Source: Advenella faeciporci (lineage in GTDB: Bacteria > Pseudomonadota > Gammaproteobacteria > Burkholderiales > Burkholderiaceae_B). Taken from it: DNA of 52,262 nt. Made by a program: the position numbers and the translations under genes. Below, in pieces: positions 26,019 through 35,174 of the stretch (position 1 is the first letter of the stretch; every line of letters begins with the position of its first letter). The DNA lies in assembly GCF_014652395.1 (NCBI RefSeq), contig NZ_BMYS01000020.1, forward strand, positions 1,646-53,907. Direction: 5' to 3'. The notes under the pieces were generated by a model that saw only the letters and a program-made list of their open reading frames with translations, did no database searches and was not told where the DNA came from.

Positions 26019-28259
26019 TTATTTTGTTGCAGAGGAGTATGGAGTATATTCATAGCTTGAGTATTTGTAAGACCCGTATTTCGATCCATATCTACGATTT
26101 TTAGCCACCATATCGTTAAAGATCACACCCTTAACCTGTCCCCCCGCCTGACGTATACGCTTGGCTGATTCGTCCAGTTCACCCAGGGTGGTTTGATTGG
26201 CGCGTGCCAATAGGAAGGTGGCGCCAGCGTGGGGTGCCAGTGTCATGGCATCAGACACGGCCAGTACTGGGGGGCTGTCTACCAGAACCAGGTCATAATG
26301 TTTGGCCAGCTGCTGCAATTTTTCAATTGCATGTGCAGATAACAGCAGTTCTGAAGGATTGGGGGGTAGTACGCCGGTGCTCATGAAGTCTACGTTTGGC
26401 AGTACATTTTTATGAATGGCTTGTTCCGCGCTAATGGAACCGCTAATGAATTCACTGGTGCCGTTGTTACGATGCTTGCCAAAGTATTGGTTAATATAGC
26501 CTTTACGCAGGTCGGCGTCTATCAGCAATACTTTTTTGTTGGCAGAACCCAGTACGGCTGCAAAGTTCACGCTAATGAATGATTTCCCAATAGTGGGGGT
26601 AGGGCCGGTAATCAGCACGATATTGTTGGTGGCTTCCAGCATGGCAAATTGCAGGGCGGTACGCAGGCTACGCAGGCTTTCAATGGCGGGATCTTGCGGA
26701 GCGACATAAGCCAGTACATGGTTGCCGGGGGTTTTGCTGCTGGCTTGTTGGAATTGTGTGTTTTGCTGGATTGAGCGGGGTACGGTGGCAAATACATGCA
26801 TGCCCAGGTTGCTTTCAATTTCATTGGCTTCTTTAATACCTGGGTGCAGCATGCTGCGTGCAATGGCAACACCCGTGCCCAGCATTAGTCCAAGTAAAAC
26901 GCCTAGTGCCAATACCAATGCTTTTTTGGGCTTAATGGGGTTGTTAGGTGTTACTGCGTCGTCAATCACCCGTACATTACCCACTTTGCCTTCTTTCACC
27001 AGGCGCAGTTGCTGGGCACTGTTAAGCAGGTTAACGTACATTTCACTGTTCACCTTAACGTTGCGGGTTAGGGTTAGCAGTTGTTGTTCCAGCTCGGGCA
27101 TTTTTTTCACGTTGCTGGTAACGTTGGCAATTTCCTTGTTCAGAGCGGCAATTTGCTGGTCTATGGCTTTAATGCTGGGGTGGGCAGGGGTAAACTGGGG
27201 GGTTAATTCGCGGCGTTTTTGTTGCAGCTCCAGCAATTTAAGTTGCAGGTTAACGCTGGTATCCAAAGAGGCCTTGCCTTCAGCACCCAGGTCAAAGGTG
27301 CCTTTTTTATCACGAAATTCGGTGTACTGGCTTTCAGATTCCTGCATTTGCTGGCGCAGTTCAGGCAGGAAAGCATCCAGAAAGCTTAAGGATTTGTCGG
27401 CTTCGGCTGCTTTTCGGTCTATGTTTTGTTTGACGTAAACGTTGCCTAAAGTGTTCAGGATTTCGGTAATCAAACGGCGATCTGGGCCTTCTAGCGTAAC
27501 GGCCAACATGCCCGATTGCTTGCCTTTTTCACTTACTTGTAATTCTCTTTGTAATTCTGCAATTTTTGCCTGGCGAGAGGTACTGACTACTGTAAAGCGG
27601 GCACCGGGTTTGGCTTGCAGGCTGGCAATATTCACGCGACCGGGTTCACCGTTGTACAAAAATGTATGGGTTTGGTCGGTTGGGCCGCTTACCAGTAAAT
27701 CATTGTTTTCGGTGTACAGGTCATAACCGGTTTCAGTGGCCACCAGTTTCAGTTCTGTGCCTAACAGTTCAGCGGGTACATCCAGTTGGCTTAAACGAAT
27801 GCTTTCAGTGCCCGATACATAACCGCCAAAACCAAAAATACCCGGCTCAGACAGTTCTGTGGCCCGTTTGGCCAGCCATTGGCCAACAATAGGAATGTAA
27901 TCAGGGGTGGCGCTGTTGTTCAGTTGCAGGCGGTCTACGGTTTCACCCACTACCAGGCGTGAACGCAATATTTCAATTTCAGCCGCTACCGGTGAACCGG
28001 CATCAAACAGCAGGGCCAGTTCGCCCATGGCGGGGTTGGTGTTGCCCTGGTTTTGTTCCACCTGAATTAGGGTGTTGGATTGGTAGATGGGGGTGCTGAA
28101 CATGGCGTAGGCAATGGCCAGCAGGGTGCAAACGCAGGTTATGGCAACAATCAGCCATTTGGCATCTAAAATAGTGTCCAGAATGGCCAGTAAATCAATT
28201 TCGTCGTTGTCTTTTTGTTGATTTAAAGACGAAGAAGGGTTTTGCTGTGATGCGTTCAT
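26019..28259 (-). CDS. wzc: Wzc-type polysaccharide co-polymerase and tyrosine autokinase
   Basis: 746 residues. A Wzz-type domain is flanked by membrane helices at about 35-55 and 447-467, with a coiled-coil periplasmic part (about 235-420). The cytoplasmic BY-kinase domain has Walker A GPTPTIGKS (552-560), Walker A' LLIDADLRKG (578-587) and LVLVDSPPVLAVSD. The last 25 residues hold seven tyrosines (724, 728, 731, 733, 736, 738, 741), the autophosphorylation cluster. With Wza it forms the export complex; Wzb dephosphorylates it. Normal length for the family. Confidence 0.95.
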   Translation of the reverse strand: MNASQQNPSSSLNQQKDNDEIDLLAILDTILDAKWLIVAITCVCTLLAIAYAMFSTPIYQSNTLIQVEQNQGNTNPAMGELALLFDAGSPVAAEIEILRSRLVVGETVDRLQLNNSATPDYIPIVGQWLAKRATELSEPGIFGFGGYVSGTESIRLSQLDVPAELLGTELKLVATETGYDLYTENNDLLVSGPTDQTHTFLYNGEPGRVNIASLQAKPGARFTVVSTSRQAKIAELQRELQVSEKGKQSGMLAVTLEGPDRRLITEILNTLGNVYVKQNIDRKAAEADKSLSFLDAFLPELRQQMQESESQYTEFRDKKGTFDLGAEGKASLDTSVNLQLKLLELQQKRRELTPQFTPAHPSIKAIDQQIAALNKEIANVTSNVKKMPELEQQLLTLTRNVKVNSEMYVNLLNSAQQLRLVKEGKVGNVRVIDDAVTPNNPIKPKKALVLALGVLLGLMLGTGVAIARSMLHPGIKEANEIESNLGMHVFATVPRSIQQNTQFQQASSKTPGNHVLAYVAPQDPAIESLRSLRTALQFAMLEATNNIVLITGPTPTIGKSFISVNFAAVLGSANKKVLLIDADLRKGYINQYFGKHRNNGTSEFISGSISAEQAIHKNVLPNVDFMSTGVLPPNPSELLLSAHAIEKLQQLAKHYDLVLVDSPPVLAVSDAMTLAPHAGATFLLARANQTTLGELDESAKRIRQAGGQVKGVIFNDMVAKNRRYGSKYGSYKYSSYEYTPYSSATK

Positions 28260-28319
28260 GAAATGCTTAGGTAAATAGAAAGATAGGGGTGAAACAAAAG
28301 AGGGGGCGAAAAAGCCTGC

Positions 28320-28763
28320 TTAACTGATTTGTTTGATCAGGTTGGCCCAGTGGCTAACGCCTTGTGCAATTAGCTGGTGCGAGGTTTCAAACGCAGTGCG
28401 GTCTTTTCGGTAGGGGTCGGCAATTTCGGTTTTTTGGCTTGGGCCGGTGTGGCCAAGGCAGTGTACTTTGCCACGGGTGAACGGGTATTTTTGTTCCAGC
28501 TCTTGTTTGTGGGTGGTTTCCATCACCAGAATTAAATCCGCCTGGGTGCACATGTAGCTGCTGATTTGCTGGGCCCGGTGGGCGGAAATGTCCAGTCCGT
28601 GTTCCAGGGCAATTTCCTGGGCGGTTTTGTCGGCCGCATGCCCTTCAAGCGCAGCCAGGCCGGCTGACCAGATGTTTTTTTCGGGCAGGGCGGCCTTCAG
28701 CAAGGCTTCGGCCACGGGGCTGCGGCAGATGTTGCCAATACAAACGGTAAGAATGTTGTTCAT
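28320..28763 (-). CDS. wzb: Low-molecular-weight protein-tyrosine phosphatase (Wzb)
   Basis: 147 residues. The P-loop CIGNICRS (8-15) gives Cys8 as nucleophile and Arg14; the general acid is Asp116 in DPYRKD. It is the cognate phosphatase of the tyrosine kinase encoded 60 bp downstream, and cycling of Wzc phosphorylation is needed for polymer export. It follows wza by 11 bp. Confidence 0.95.
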   Translation of the reverse strand: MNNILTVCIGNICRSPVAEALLKAALPEKNIWSAGLAALEGHAADKTAQEIALEHGLDISAHRAQQISSYMCTQADLILVMETTHKQELEQKYPFTRGKVHCLGHTGPSQKTEIADPYRKDRTAFETSHQLIAQGVSHWANLIKQIS

Positions 28764-28774
28764 TACGGTTGTGT

Positions 28775-29890
28775 TTAGTTGGTGGCGTTTACAGTAGAGA
28801 TGGCGGCACCGTAACTAGGCAGAATGTTGCTGATGACACGGTTCCAGCGTACCACGCGGGCGGGGTCTACATACACCATATCTTGCGGGTTTAGCTGGAA
28901 GCCGCTGGCCAGGATAAGGGCGGTGGGCGAATTGGCGTCCAAGTGGTAAATTTCAGCCTGCTCCTGCTTGCCTTTGCGAATCACGTAAACCTGGCCGGGG
29001 TTACTGGCAATAGAGGTACCGCCGGCTTCACCCAATGCCTGGGCCAGGGTAAGCTGGCCGTCGTTCATGACCAATGCTTGTGGTTTTAATACTTCGCCTA
29101 TCATGAACACTTTGGCGCGGTCGCGGTTGTTGACCCGCAGCATGTCACCGTTTTTAAGCATGATGCGGTTGGGGTTAACGCCCTGTGCAGTCAGCTTTGC
29201 CAGGTTGATGTGGGTTTCTTTGCCATTGCGGGTTAACACAATGGAAGAACGGTCTGCATTTTGGGTAAGTCCGCCTGCACGGTTAAGAGCTTCGGGCAGG
29301 GTCATGGGGATGTCGTTCAGGTTTTGCAGGCCGGGGGTTCTTACTTCACCGTCCAGGTAAACGCGGCTGTTACGGTAAGACTGGACGCGTACGGTTAGCT
29401 GTGGGTCTGTAATGTAGGTGGCCAGTGTTTTGGTTAGTTTTTCGCGAATTTGCAGTTCGGTCAGGCCAGATACTTTAACGGCACCGGCAAACGGGAACTG
29501 GATGCGGCCATCTGAGCTTACGTTATAGCCATTACCCACGTTGCTGCCTTCCGTGCTGGCAGCGCCTGTGGCACCTGACAGGGACAGTTCGGGGTGATCC
29601 CACACAATAATGTTCAGGACGTCACCCGGGCCTACGGTGTAGGCGGTGGGGTTGCCAAACAGGTGGTTGACATTGGTAATGACGGGCTGGTTCAGGGTTT
29701 GTTGTTTAATAAGGGCTGCATCTATGGTTATTAAGGCACCGGCGGGTGCTTCACCGTCTTTTAACTGTTCGTTGTTGTTCAGTTCGTTTTGTACTGAACC
29801 GGGGCCACCCATGTACATGCCAGGGGCCATGGCGCAGGCGGAAAGGGCAACGGAAGTAACGGCTAAAAGTAAGTGTGTTTTTATACGCAT
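28775..29890 (-). CDS. wza: Outer-membrane polysaccharide export lipoprotein (Wza)
   Basis: 371 residues. Lipoprotein signal with LSAC (Cys19) and Ala at +2, consistent with outer-membrane sorting. It has a polysaccharide-export domain (YTVGPGDVLNIIVWDHPELS) and SLBB-type repeats (RVYLDGEVRTPG, KVFMIGEVLKPQ). The C-terminal amphipathic segment VVRWNRVISNILPSYG matches the Wza transmembrane barrel helix. First gene of the export operon; the upstream leader is described separately. Confidence 0.95.
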   Translation of the reverse strand: MRIKTHLLLAVTSVALSACAMAPGMYMGGPGSVQNELNNNEQLKDGEAPAGALITIDAALIKQQTLNQPVITNVNHLFGNPTAYTVGPGDVLNIIVWDHPELSLSGATGAASTEGSNVGNGYNVSSDGRIQFPFAGAVKVSGLTELQIREKLTKTLATYITDPQLTVRVQSYRNSRVYLDGEVRTPGLQNLNDIPMTLPEALNRAGGLTQNADRSSIVLTRNGKETHINLAKLTAQGVNPNRIMLKNGDMLRVNNRDRAKVFMIGEVLKPQALVMNDGQLTLAQALGEAGGTSIASNPGQVYVIRKGKQEQAEIYHLDANSPTALILASGFQLNPQDMVYVDPARVVRWNRVISNILPSYGAAISTVNATN

Positions 29891-30373
29891 GAGTCAGTTT
29901 TATGTGTGAATGGGTGTTGGTGTTATTTTGGCATTTTGCTTTTATTGTAGTGGGGTGCCAAATTGAACATGAAGCGAAATTATAGGCTTTTTATGCGCCA
30001 GTTTGGGCGATTACATAGCTGGCAGGCAGGCTGCCGCAATGTTTTCATGCGTTTTCATGAAAACATTGGTGTGAATTCTGTTTTTGATGTTGCAGGGCAA
30101 TAAAGGGCAAACCCTGTGTCATGTATAAGACGCAGGTAAGTTTAGGGGAAAAAAGTTAATAATTGTCATGATTTATGTTTTATTTTAAGTTTTTGTTGTT
30201 TTATTACATGTTCTTATTCATAAACAAGCCAAATTATTATTTTTTTTATAATTTTTTTGATTTTTTCGTTCTTTTTTTGCAACATTAAGGAGTGGGGGTT
30301 GATTTTAATAATACTGAAATAGCTAATGAAAACACATGATTATGTATAAGAATTTTTAATTTGAAATGTGGTT
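29891..30373 (-). promoter_or_regulatory. wza promoter/leader: palindrome, perfect -10 box, possible ops-like site
   Basis: A 483-bp gap without genes. A perfect 12-bp inverted repeat AATGTTTTCATG-N6-CATGAAAACATT occupies 30038-30067. On the minus strand it is followed by a consensus TATAAT (29984-29979) with no good -35, which suggests an activator-dependent promoter with the palindrome about 65-95 bp upstream of the start site. Between them the minus strand has GCGGCAGCCTG (30037-30027), close to the E. coli ops element recognised by RfaH (GCGGTAGC core). If transcription starts further upstream this could recruit the RfaH-like protein encoded next door. The 30160-30260 part is very AT-rich. 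All roles are inferred. Confidence 0.5.
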
Positions 30374-30961
30374 TCAGGTAATGTCAAGCTGATTTGGTTC
30401 AAGCTTGATGGTTTTGGGTCTGCCCAGTATTTCCAGCAATACGATCACCCGTTTGGCGGAAGCGGTTTGCACCAGTCCTTCCAGCCCTTGCAGGGGGGTG
30501 TTATGGTTCAGTTTTACGCGGGTACCGGGCTTAAGGGGGCTGATCTCTTCAAAGCCGGCCTGGTTACGGTGCTGTTCATATTCCTGTATGGCGGCAATGA
30601 GCTCGGCGGGCATGATGGCCAGTTCCACACCAAAACGCACCAGCGTAACAATGCCCCGGGTGTGCTGGGCTTTACTAATGGCCTGTTCGGGGCGGGTTCT
30701 TTGCAAGAAGATATAGCGGGGAAACATGGGTTCATGCACTACCTGCATTTCTTGGCAGATGGCATTTTTGGCCGGTTTTTTAAGTTTTTTGTAGCGGGGC
30801 AGGTAGGCGTTGAAGTCTTGCTGTAATAAATGTCCTAAGGCAAATTCTTCTTGCCGGGGCTTGGTGTAGGCCACATACCATGGAAAACCGGCAGTGTCGC
30901 AGGCTGGCTGTGCAGGGTCTGGGCTGGGGTCGTGCGGAGCCGGGTGATTGGATGGTCTCAT
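30374..30961 (-). CDS. rfaH: RfaH/NusG-family antitermination protein
   Basis: 195 residues. After a Pro-rich ~25-residue start, the NGN domain begins with WYVAYTKPRQEEFALGHL and contains PRYIFLQ. The C-terminal KOW-type part includes LKPGTRVKLNHNTPLQGLEG. NusG paralogues encoded upstream of capsule or O-antigen operons load on RNA polymerase at ops sites and suppress termination in long operons, which fits the ~25-kb locus downstream. It could be a specialised NusG paralogue rather than a true RfaH orthologue. No strong ribosome-binding site precedes the ATG. Confidence 0.85.
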   Translation of the reverse strand: MRPSNHPAPHDPSPDPAQPACDTAGFPWYVAYTKPRQEEFALGHLLQQDFNAYLPRYKKLKKPAKNAICQEMQVVHEPMFPRYIFLQRTRPEQAISKAQHTRGIVTLVRFGVELAIMPAELIAAIQEYEQHRNQAGFEEISPLKPGTRVKLNHNTPLQGLEGLVQTASAKRVIVLLEILGRPKTIKLEPNQLDIT

Positions 30962-31133
30962 GGGAATGATATGGTTGCTTGATTAGGGATAGTGTAGCAA
31001 TTCTTTGGGGCTTGATAACTGTTTCTAATTGTTGGGTCATGAATTATGGAAAAGGGTTGGCGTAAAGTGAGGTGCCAGGCAAGCGCAAGAGTGCGGGAAC
31101 GAAGATAAATTAACCGTGATAAAGCGCTTGTGC

Positions 31134-31162
31134 TTGTTTGGGATTTATTCTAATGCTATATT
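31134..31162 (+). promoter_or_regulatory. Promoter of tRNA-Arg
   Basis: -35 TTGTTT (31134-31139), a 17-bp spacer and -10 TATATT (31157-31162), followed by a GC-rich stretch (CGGGC, 31165-31169) as is common for stable-RNA promoters under stringent control. The predicted start lies about 10 bp before the tRNA. Confidence 0.65.
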
Positions 31163-31178
31163 AACGGGCTGATTGCGT

Positions 31179-31253
31179 GTCCCTGTAGTTCAATGGATAG
31201 AACAGGTTCCTCCTAAGAATCAGATCCAGGTTCGATTCCTGGTGGGGACGCCA
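31179..31253 (+). tRNA. tRNA-Arg (anticodon CCU)
   Basis: The cloverleaf can be drawn by eye: acceptor strand GTCCCTG pairs with TGGGGAC plus discriminator G and encoded CCA. The anticodon arm GGTTC-CTCCTAA-GAATC has anticodon CCT, and the T arm contains the GGTTCGATTCC loop. It reads AGG codons. A promoter lies just upstream and a REP-like palindrome downstream. Confidence 0.95.
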
Positions 31254-31329
31254 TCTTGCTTTATGCTAATTTCAATAATTATAAAAACAGGCGTTATCAC
31301 GCTCTGGGCAGCCCCCAAAAGCAAAACTC

Positions 31330-31352
31330 GTTCTCATGCTCCACGTGGGAGC
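31330..31352 (+). repeat. REP-like palindrome, copy 2 (diverged)
   Basis: GTTCTCATGCTC followed by CACGTGGGAGC: a diverged member of the palindrome family. It lies between the convergent ends of the tRNA and the Bug-receptor gene, where it could act as a bidirectional terminator or mRNA end stabiliser. Confidence 0.65.
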
Positions 31353-31359
31353 TCATACC

Positions 31360-32331
31360 TTAAGGCTGGTAACCAGAATCCTTGATTACTTTGCCCCAGT
31401 AGGCAATGTCACGGTTTAGCATTTTTTCCATCTCATTGGCCGGCACGAACTTGGGTGATAGCATGGCCTTGGTTCGTATTGCTTGCTGGACATCTTCCAT
31501 GGCCAATACTTTTTCTAGTGCGGCTTCCATCTTATTGATGTCTGCTGTGGGGGTGGCGGCGGGTGCAAAAAATCCTTGCCAGGCTTCTGCAACTTCAAGG
31601 TTGTAACCCTGCTCAATGAAAGTGGGTGCATCAGGGGCCAGTTCCCAGCGCTTTTCGGCCATTACGCCAAGAATTTTGATTTTGTCACGTGGGTGGCCCA
31701 ATATAGCGCCAGTTGGCAGAATGGCGGCCGGTAGTTGTTCGCCAAGCAAATCAACGATCATGGGGGAGGTGCCTTTATAAGTCACGGGCTCAAGGTGTGT
31801 TCCCAGTGTTTTTCCGGCAACCCAGCCAACAAACTGCACCTGGCCACCTGGTGCCGGGGTGCCAAATTGTGCTTTTTGCGGGTTCTTTTGTAACCATGCG
31901 GCATAGTCCTTCAGGTTGGTCGCCGGAACTTGATTGCTGGCGACCAAGGCCAGTGGGTATGAGACAACCTGGGCAACGGTCCGCAAATCTTTCATCAAGT
32001 CGTAGCGAAGCGTGGCGGGTGAATGCATAGCGGTTGGGAATATGGCCCAGCCATCAGGCCCGACCAGATAGGTTTTACCATCTGGCTTTGCATTTTTGAC
32101 ATACTCTGCGGCAATTCGTCCGCCGGCACCGGCACGATTCAACACTATGACGGTTTTCCCCAGCTCCTTGCTGAGCGGCTCAGAAAGAATTCTGGTTACG
32201 ATATCGGTGGTTCCACCGGCGGCAAATCCAACGACCAGAGTAATAGGGGACTTCTCTTGGGCCATGGATGGCAGGGCAAAGGTGGCGCTGGCCAAAACCA
32301 GGGCTGATTGTAAATAAATACTCGACTTCAT
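31360..32331 (-). CDS. Bug/TctC-family periplasmic solute-binding protein
   Basis: 323 residues with a Sec signal peptide (MKSSIYLQ..., cleavage likely after PSMA). The mature protein shows the Bug signature: ITLVVGFAAGGTTDIVTR at the start, NRAGAGGRIAAE, and a PDAPTFIEQGY segment. Bug receptors bind carboxylates or aromatic acids with their carboxylate held in the GxxxD loop. No TctA/TctB membrane partners are encoded here. Last gene of a minus-strand operon with crotonase and CoA ligase, so its ligand may be the aryl acid that the ligase activates. Confidence 0.92.
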   Translation of the reverse strand: MKSSIYLQSALVLASATFALPSMAQEKSPITLVVGFAAGGTTDIVTRILSEPLSKELGKTVIVLNRAGAGGRIAAEYVKNAKPDGKTYLVGPDGWAIFPTAMHSPATLRYDLMKDLRTVAQVVSYPLALVASNQVPATNLKDYAAWLQKNPQKAQFGTPAPGGQVQFVGWVAGKTLGTHLEPVTYKGTSPMIVDLLGEQLPAAILPTGAILGHPRDKIKILGVMAEKRWELAPDAPTFIEQGYNLEVAEAWQGFFAPAATPTADINKMEAALEKVLAMEDVQQAIRTKAMLSPKFVPANEMEKMLNRDIAYWGKVIKDSGYQP

Positions 32332-32369
32332 TTTGTCTCCTCTTTTACATCTACGGTTAGATGTATGGT

Positions 32370-33146
32370 TTAGTTGTGCTGAGTTTTACGTTGCTGGAAA
32401 AAATCCTTGATGCGTTTGTCGCTCTTGCCCGCATTTCGGGTCATGGAAGTCACCATGGTCTCGGCAAAAAGTCCATCGGCACTAGACATTTCACCAATCC
32501 GTGAAATACCATGAATAATCGCGTAATTAGAGGTGGGGGCATTTTGTGAAACAATGCCGGCAAGGGCTAACGCTTTATCCAGGCCTTGCCCGTTCTCAAC
32601 CACATAGTGGGACAGTCCAAGGTTGGCCGACTCATCAACCGGGATTTTTCTTCCGGTTAGCATTAATTCCATGACGCGGCCTGCGCCAATAATTCTTGGA
32701 ATACGAACTGAACCGCCACCGCCAACAAAAATGCCGCGCTGGCCTTCGGGGAGCTGAAAATAGGTGGATGCTTCGCTGACCCGAATATGCGTGGCAGCGG
32801 CCAGTTCAAACCCGCCCCCAATAACGCCTCCTTTAAGGACGCTGATGACGGGTACCTCGCCGTATTGGATCAAGTCAAAAACCCGGTGCCATTGTTTTGA
32901 GCGGCGCATGCTCACGATGGGGTCGGCAGATCTTTTCTCCATAAGCTCAAACAGGTCCAGACCCGCAGAAAAGTGCTCACCGGCACCCTGAATGATAATG
33001 CATTGACAATCCTCAGCGGGTTGGGAAAAAAAATCCTCAAGATCGCTTATCAATTCATCATCCAGCGCATTTCTTTTTTCGGCTCTGTTCAGGGTTAATA
33101 CAGTGTGGTTGTCGATTCTTTCCACAAGGAGTTTTTTTTGATTCAT
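32370..33146 (-). CDS. Enoyl-CoA hydratase/isomerase (crotonase) family protein
   Basis: 258 residues. The oxyanion-hole elements HFSAGLDL (58-65) and KGGVIGGGFELA (105-116) are present, and E134 in LPEGQRG is at one of the catalytic-acid positions. Length and start differ from the ~276-residue feruloyl-CoA hydratase/lyases, so hydration of an enoyl-CoA made by the acyl-CoA dehydrogenase encoded nearby is the better guess. It sits between CoA ligase (23 bp upstream) and Bug receptor genes. Confidence 0.87.
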   Translation of the reverse strand: MNQKKLLVERIDNHTVLTLNRAEKRNALDDELISDLEDFFSQPAEDCQCIIIQGAGEHFSAGLDLFELMEKRSADPIVSMRRSKQWHRVFDLIQYGEVPVISVLKGGVIGGGFELAAATHIRVSEASTYFQLPEGQRGIFVGGGGSVRIPRIIGAGRVMELMLTGRKIPVDESANLGLSHYVVENGQGLDKALALAGIVSQNAPTSNYAIIHGISRIGEMSSADGLFAETMVTSMTRNAGKSDKRIKDFFQQRKTQHN

Positions 33147-33169
33147 GGCAATCTCGTTTGCTATCGCAG

Positions 33170-35011
33170 TTAAATTAAAATGAGGTTAGGCGACGCATCA
33201 CCTTCATAAAGCCTTTCGACTTCGCGTTTCCTGTTTTCCAGAACCCTTCTTTGATTGATGTAACCTTTGTCGGTTGTCTCTCCGCTGTCGATAGAGGGGG
33301 GTGTTTCCAGTATCCAGATGCGTTTGATGGACATGCTTGAGCCGGGGTGGTTTTTGTTATGTTCAAGGAAGCGGTTTTTCAGGGATTCACGCAGCTTTTC
33401 GTTCTGGATGCAGGCTTTTATGTCGTTAGGGGCCAGATTGAATTGCCGGCCACATTCTGCCAGGTTCAGCCACACGAGGGCGCCCAAATAAGCCTGGTCG
33501 GCACCCGTTATGACGATGTCATTTAATAATGGAGAGTAGGCATTCAGGCAGTCCACCCGTAGGGCGCTGACCCTGACAAAGACTCCCGATTGAAGTTTAA
33601 ACTCTTCAGCCACCCGGCCTGCAAAAGCGAAACCCTCTTGCGGGTTGATCGGATCAACAAAAGTGGCGGCATCTCCCATTTTGAAGAAACCTTCTTCATC
33701 AAAGCTTTCTGCGGTCAGTGCAGGCTGTTTCAGGTAGCCTGGGGTGACGGCAGCACTGCGGACTCGAATTTCATAGCGGTTTTCATCATTCAGTGGAACG
33801 AGCTTCATTTCCACGCCCGGATGCGGTAACCCGATAAGGCCCGTTTTATTGGAAGGCCAGTGTACATAGGTGACTGCGGCTGAGGTTTCGGTTGAGCCGT
33901 AAGCGGATACGAAGGGGATTTTAAAACCAGTGTGCCGGATTGCCTGCTGTTGTATGGCATCGTAGACGGTTTCGGGAAGCTTGGCGCCTGAATAGGTCAT
34001 TCGCTTGAGATTACGGAAGAAACTTTTGCCAAGCGCTTCATCTTTCTGTAGCGCCTCGGCAAGCATGGTATAGGAAACAGGCATGCCACTGAATCTGACA
34101 GGGGAAATTTCCTTGAGGTTTTCGAGGGTTTGCTGAAATTCGGTCGGCGTTGGTCTTCCATTATCGATATACAGGGTGCCGCCATCTTCCAGTACGCCGT
34201 TGAAGACAGCATGCCCCCCCGCGACATGACTCCAGGGTAGCCAATCCAGTAGTATGGTTTCTGGTCGGTCATCGCCCCATTCAATCATTTGTGATGTCAT
34301 TGCCATGGCCGTACACAGCATGGATTGAGTCACAATAGCGGCCTTGGGTATGCCGGTTGAGCCGGAAGTGAACTGGTATTTCGCAACGGTATCACCAGTA
34401 ATTTTCTTGATGGAATCAGCGACATCCCGGGTGATAGGGGTTTGAATGACGTCATGCCATGGTTTTATTGATGGGTGCTTGATAGGGTTATCCACATAGA
34501 TAACATGCGTATCTTGCCCGATGGCCTGCAGGGCCTTTTCGTACATTTTGCCGTCTTGTACAAAAATCACGGCTGGCTCCAGCAGGTCGTACATGGCCTT
34601 TAGTTTTGAGAAATCACGACTTAACAATGCATAAGCCGTTGTGATGGGGGCATAAGGCATTCGGGCTTGCATGGCGGCCACTTCAAGGATGCCGTGCTCG
34701 ATAGAGTTGGCGCTTAACACCATGACGGTTTTACCCGGCTGATTCAGGTTGAGCAGGTACTGCGTGACCGCATTGACCTGTTGTTGTCCTTCCAGGTAGG
34801 AGATTGAGGCCCACTGTTGGGCTTCACCTCTTCTTTGCGCCAGCCAGGGGTGATGGGGACGCTGTTGTGAATTTCTGTGCAGCAGTGATGGAATATTCTT
34901 TTCGCACGCTTTCAAGGCGATTTTTGATCGTACGATTAACGTCCCATCCGGACGTGTTTCGATTGAAACATGACGTGGTAAAAAAGGAATGTTGAGGAAC
35001 TCTGCCTTCAT
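33170..35011 (-). CDS. Acyl/aryl-CoA ligase, feruloyl-CoA synthase-like
   Basis: A 613-residue ANL-superfamily adenylate-forming enzyme: A3 loop TSGSTGIPK (215-223), a YGSTETSAAVTYVHWP block, and an unusual A8 region FAGRVAEEFKLQSGVFV lacking the Asp of the usual GRxDD hinge, as seen in feruloyl-CoA synthases. It would activate a hydroxycinnamate or arylpropionate with ATP and CoA. Substrate is inferred from family resemblance and the adjacent beta-oxidation genes. First gene of the minus-strand operon, divergent from the thiolase-like gene. Confidence 0.85.
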   Translation of the reverse strand: MKAEFLNIPFLPRHVSIETRPDGTLIVRSKIALKACEKNIPSLLHRNSQQRPHHPWLAQRRGEAQQWASISYLEGQQQVNAVTQYLLNLNQPGKTVMVLSANSIEHGILEVAAMQARMPYAPITTAYALLSRDFSKLKAMYDLLEPAVIFVQDGKMYEKALQAIGQDTHVIYVDNPIKHPSIKPWHDVIQTPITRDVADSIKKITGDTVAKYQFTSGSTGIPKAAIVTQSMLCTAMAMTSQMIEWGDDRPETILLDWLPWSHVAGGHAVFNGVLEDGGTLYIDNGRPTPTEFQQTLENLKEISPVRFSGMPVSYTMLAEALQKDEALGKSFFRNLKRMTYSGAKLPETVYDAIQQQAIRHTGFKIPFVSAYGSTETSAAVTYVHWPSNKTGLIGLPHPGVEMKLVPLNDENRYEIRVRSAAVTPGYLKQPALTAESFDEEGFFKMGDAATFVDPINPQEGFAFAGRVAEEFKLQSGVFVRVSALRVDCLNAYSPLLNDIVITGADQAYLGALVWLNLAECGRQFNLAPNDIKACIQNEKLRESLKNRFLEHNKNHPGSSMSIKRIWILETPPSIDSGETTDKGYINQRRVLENRKREVERLYEGDASPNLILI

Positions 35012-35039
35012 TTAAAATCCTTGATCCTTAACTTAAAGT

Positions 35040-35068
35040 AAGGTAATCTTATATTAATTAATCACCTT
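35040..35068. promoter_or_regulatory. Inverted repeat in the divergent ligase/thiolase promoter region
   Basis: AAGGTAATC (35040-35048) and AATCACCTT (35060-35068) form an imperfect inverted repeat in the 163-bp divergent region; a second AAGGTAA occurs at 35161. It is a plausible operator for the MarR protein encoded at the end of the plus-strand operon, which would coordinate both directions. Assignment is inference. Confidence 0.35.
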
Positions 35069-35174
35069 GCAAACTTAGGGAAATCCCCATTTTTTTATTT
35101 TAATTCAATGGTTTTTATATTTTTGAATGGGTTTTTATGGTGTTTGCATTATTTATATATAAGGTAACCATAAT

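Noticed and set aside
26722-27438. 238-codon plus-strand open frame opposite wzc
   Set aside because: Low-complexity Ser/Leu/Arg-rich translation lying within the wzc coding sequence; a shadow of the real gene.
31179-31253. tRNA-Arg as an integration site for the downstream catabolic genes
   Set aside because: No integrase gene and no repeat of the tRNA 3' end was noticed downstream; the REP-like copy next to it is not an att site.
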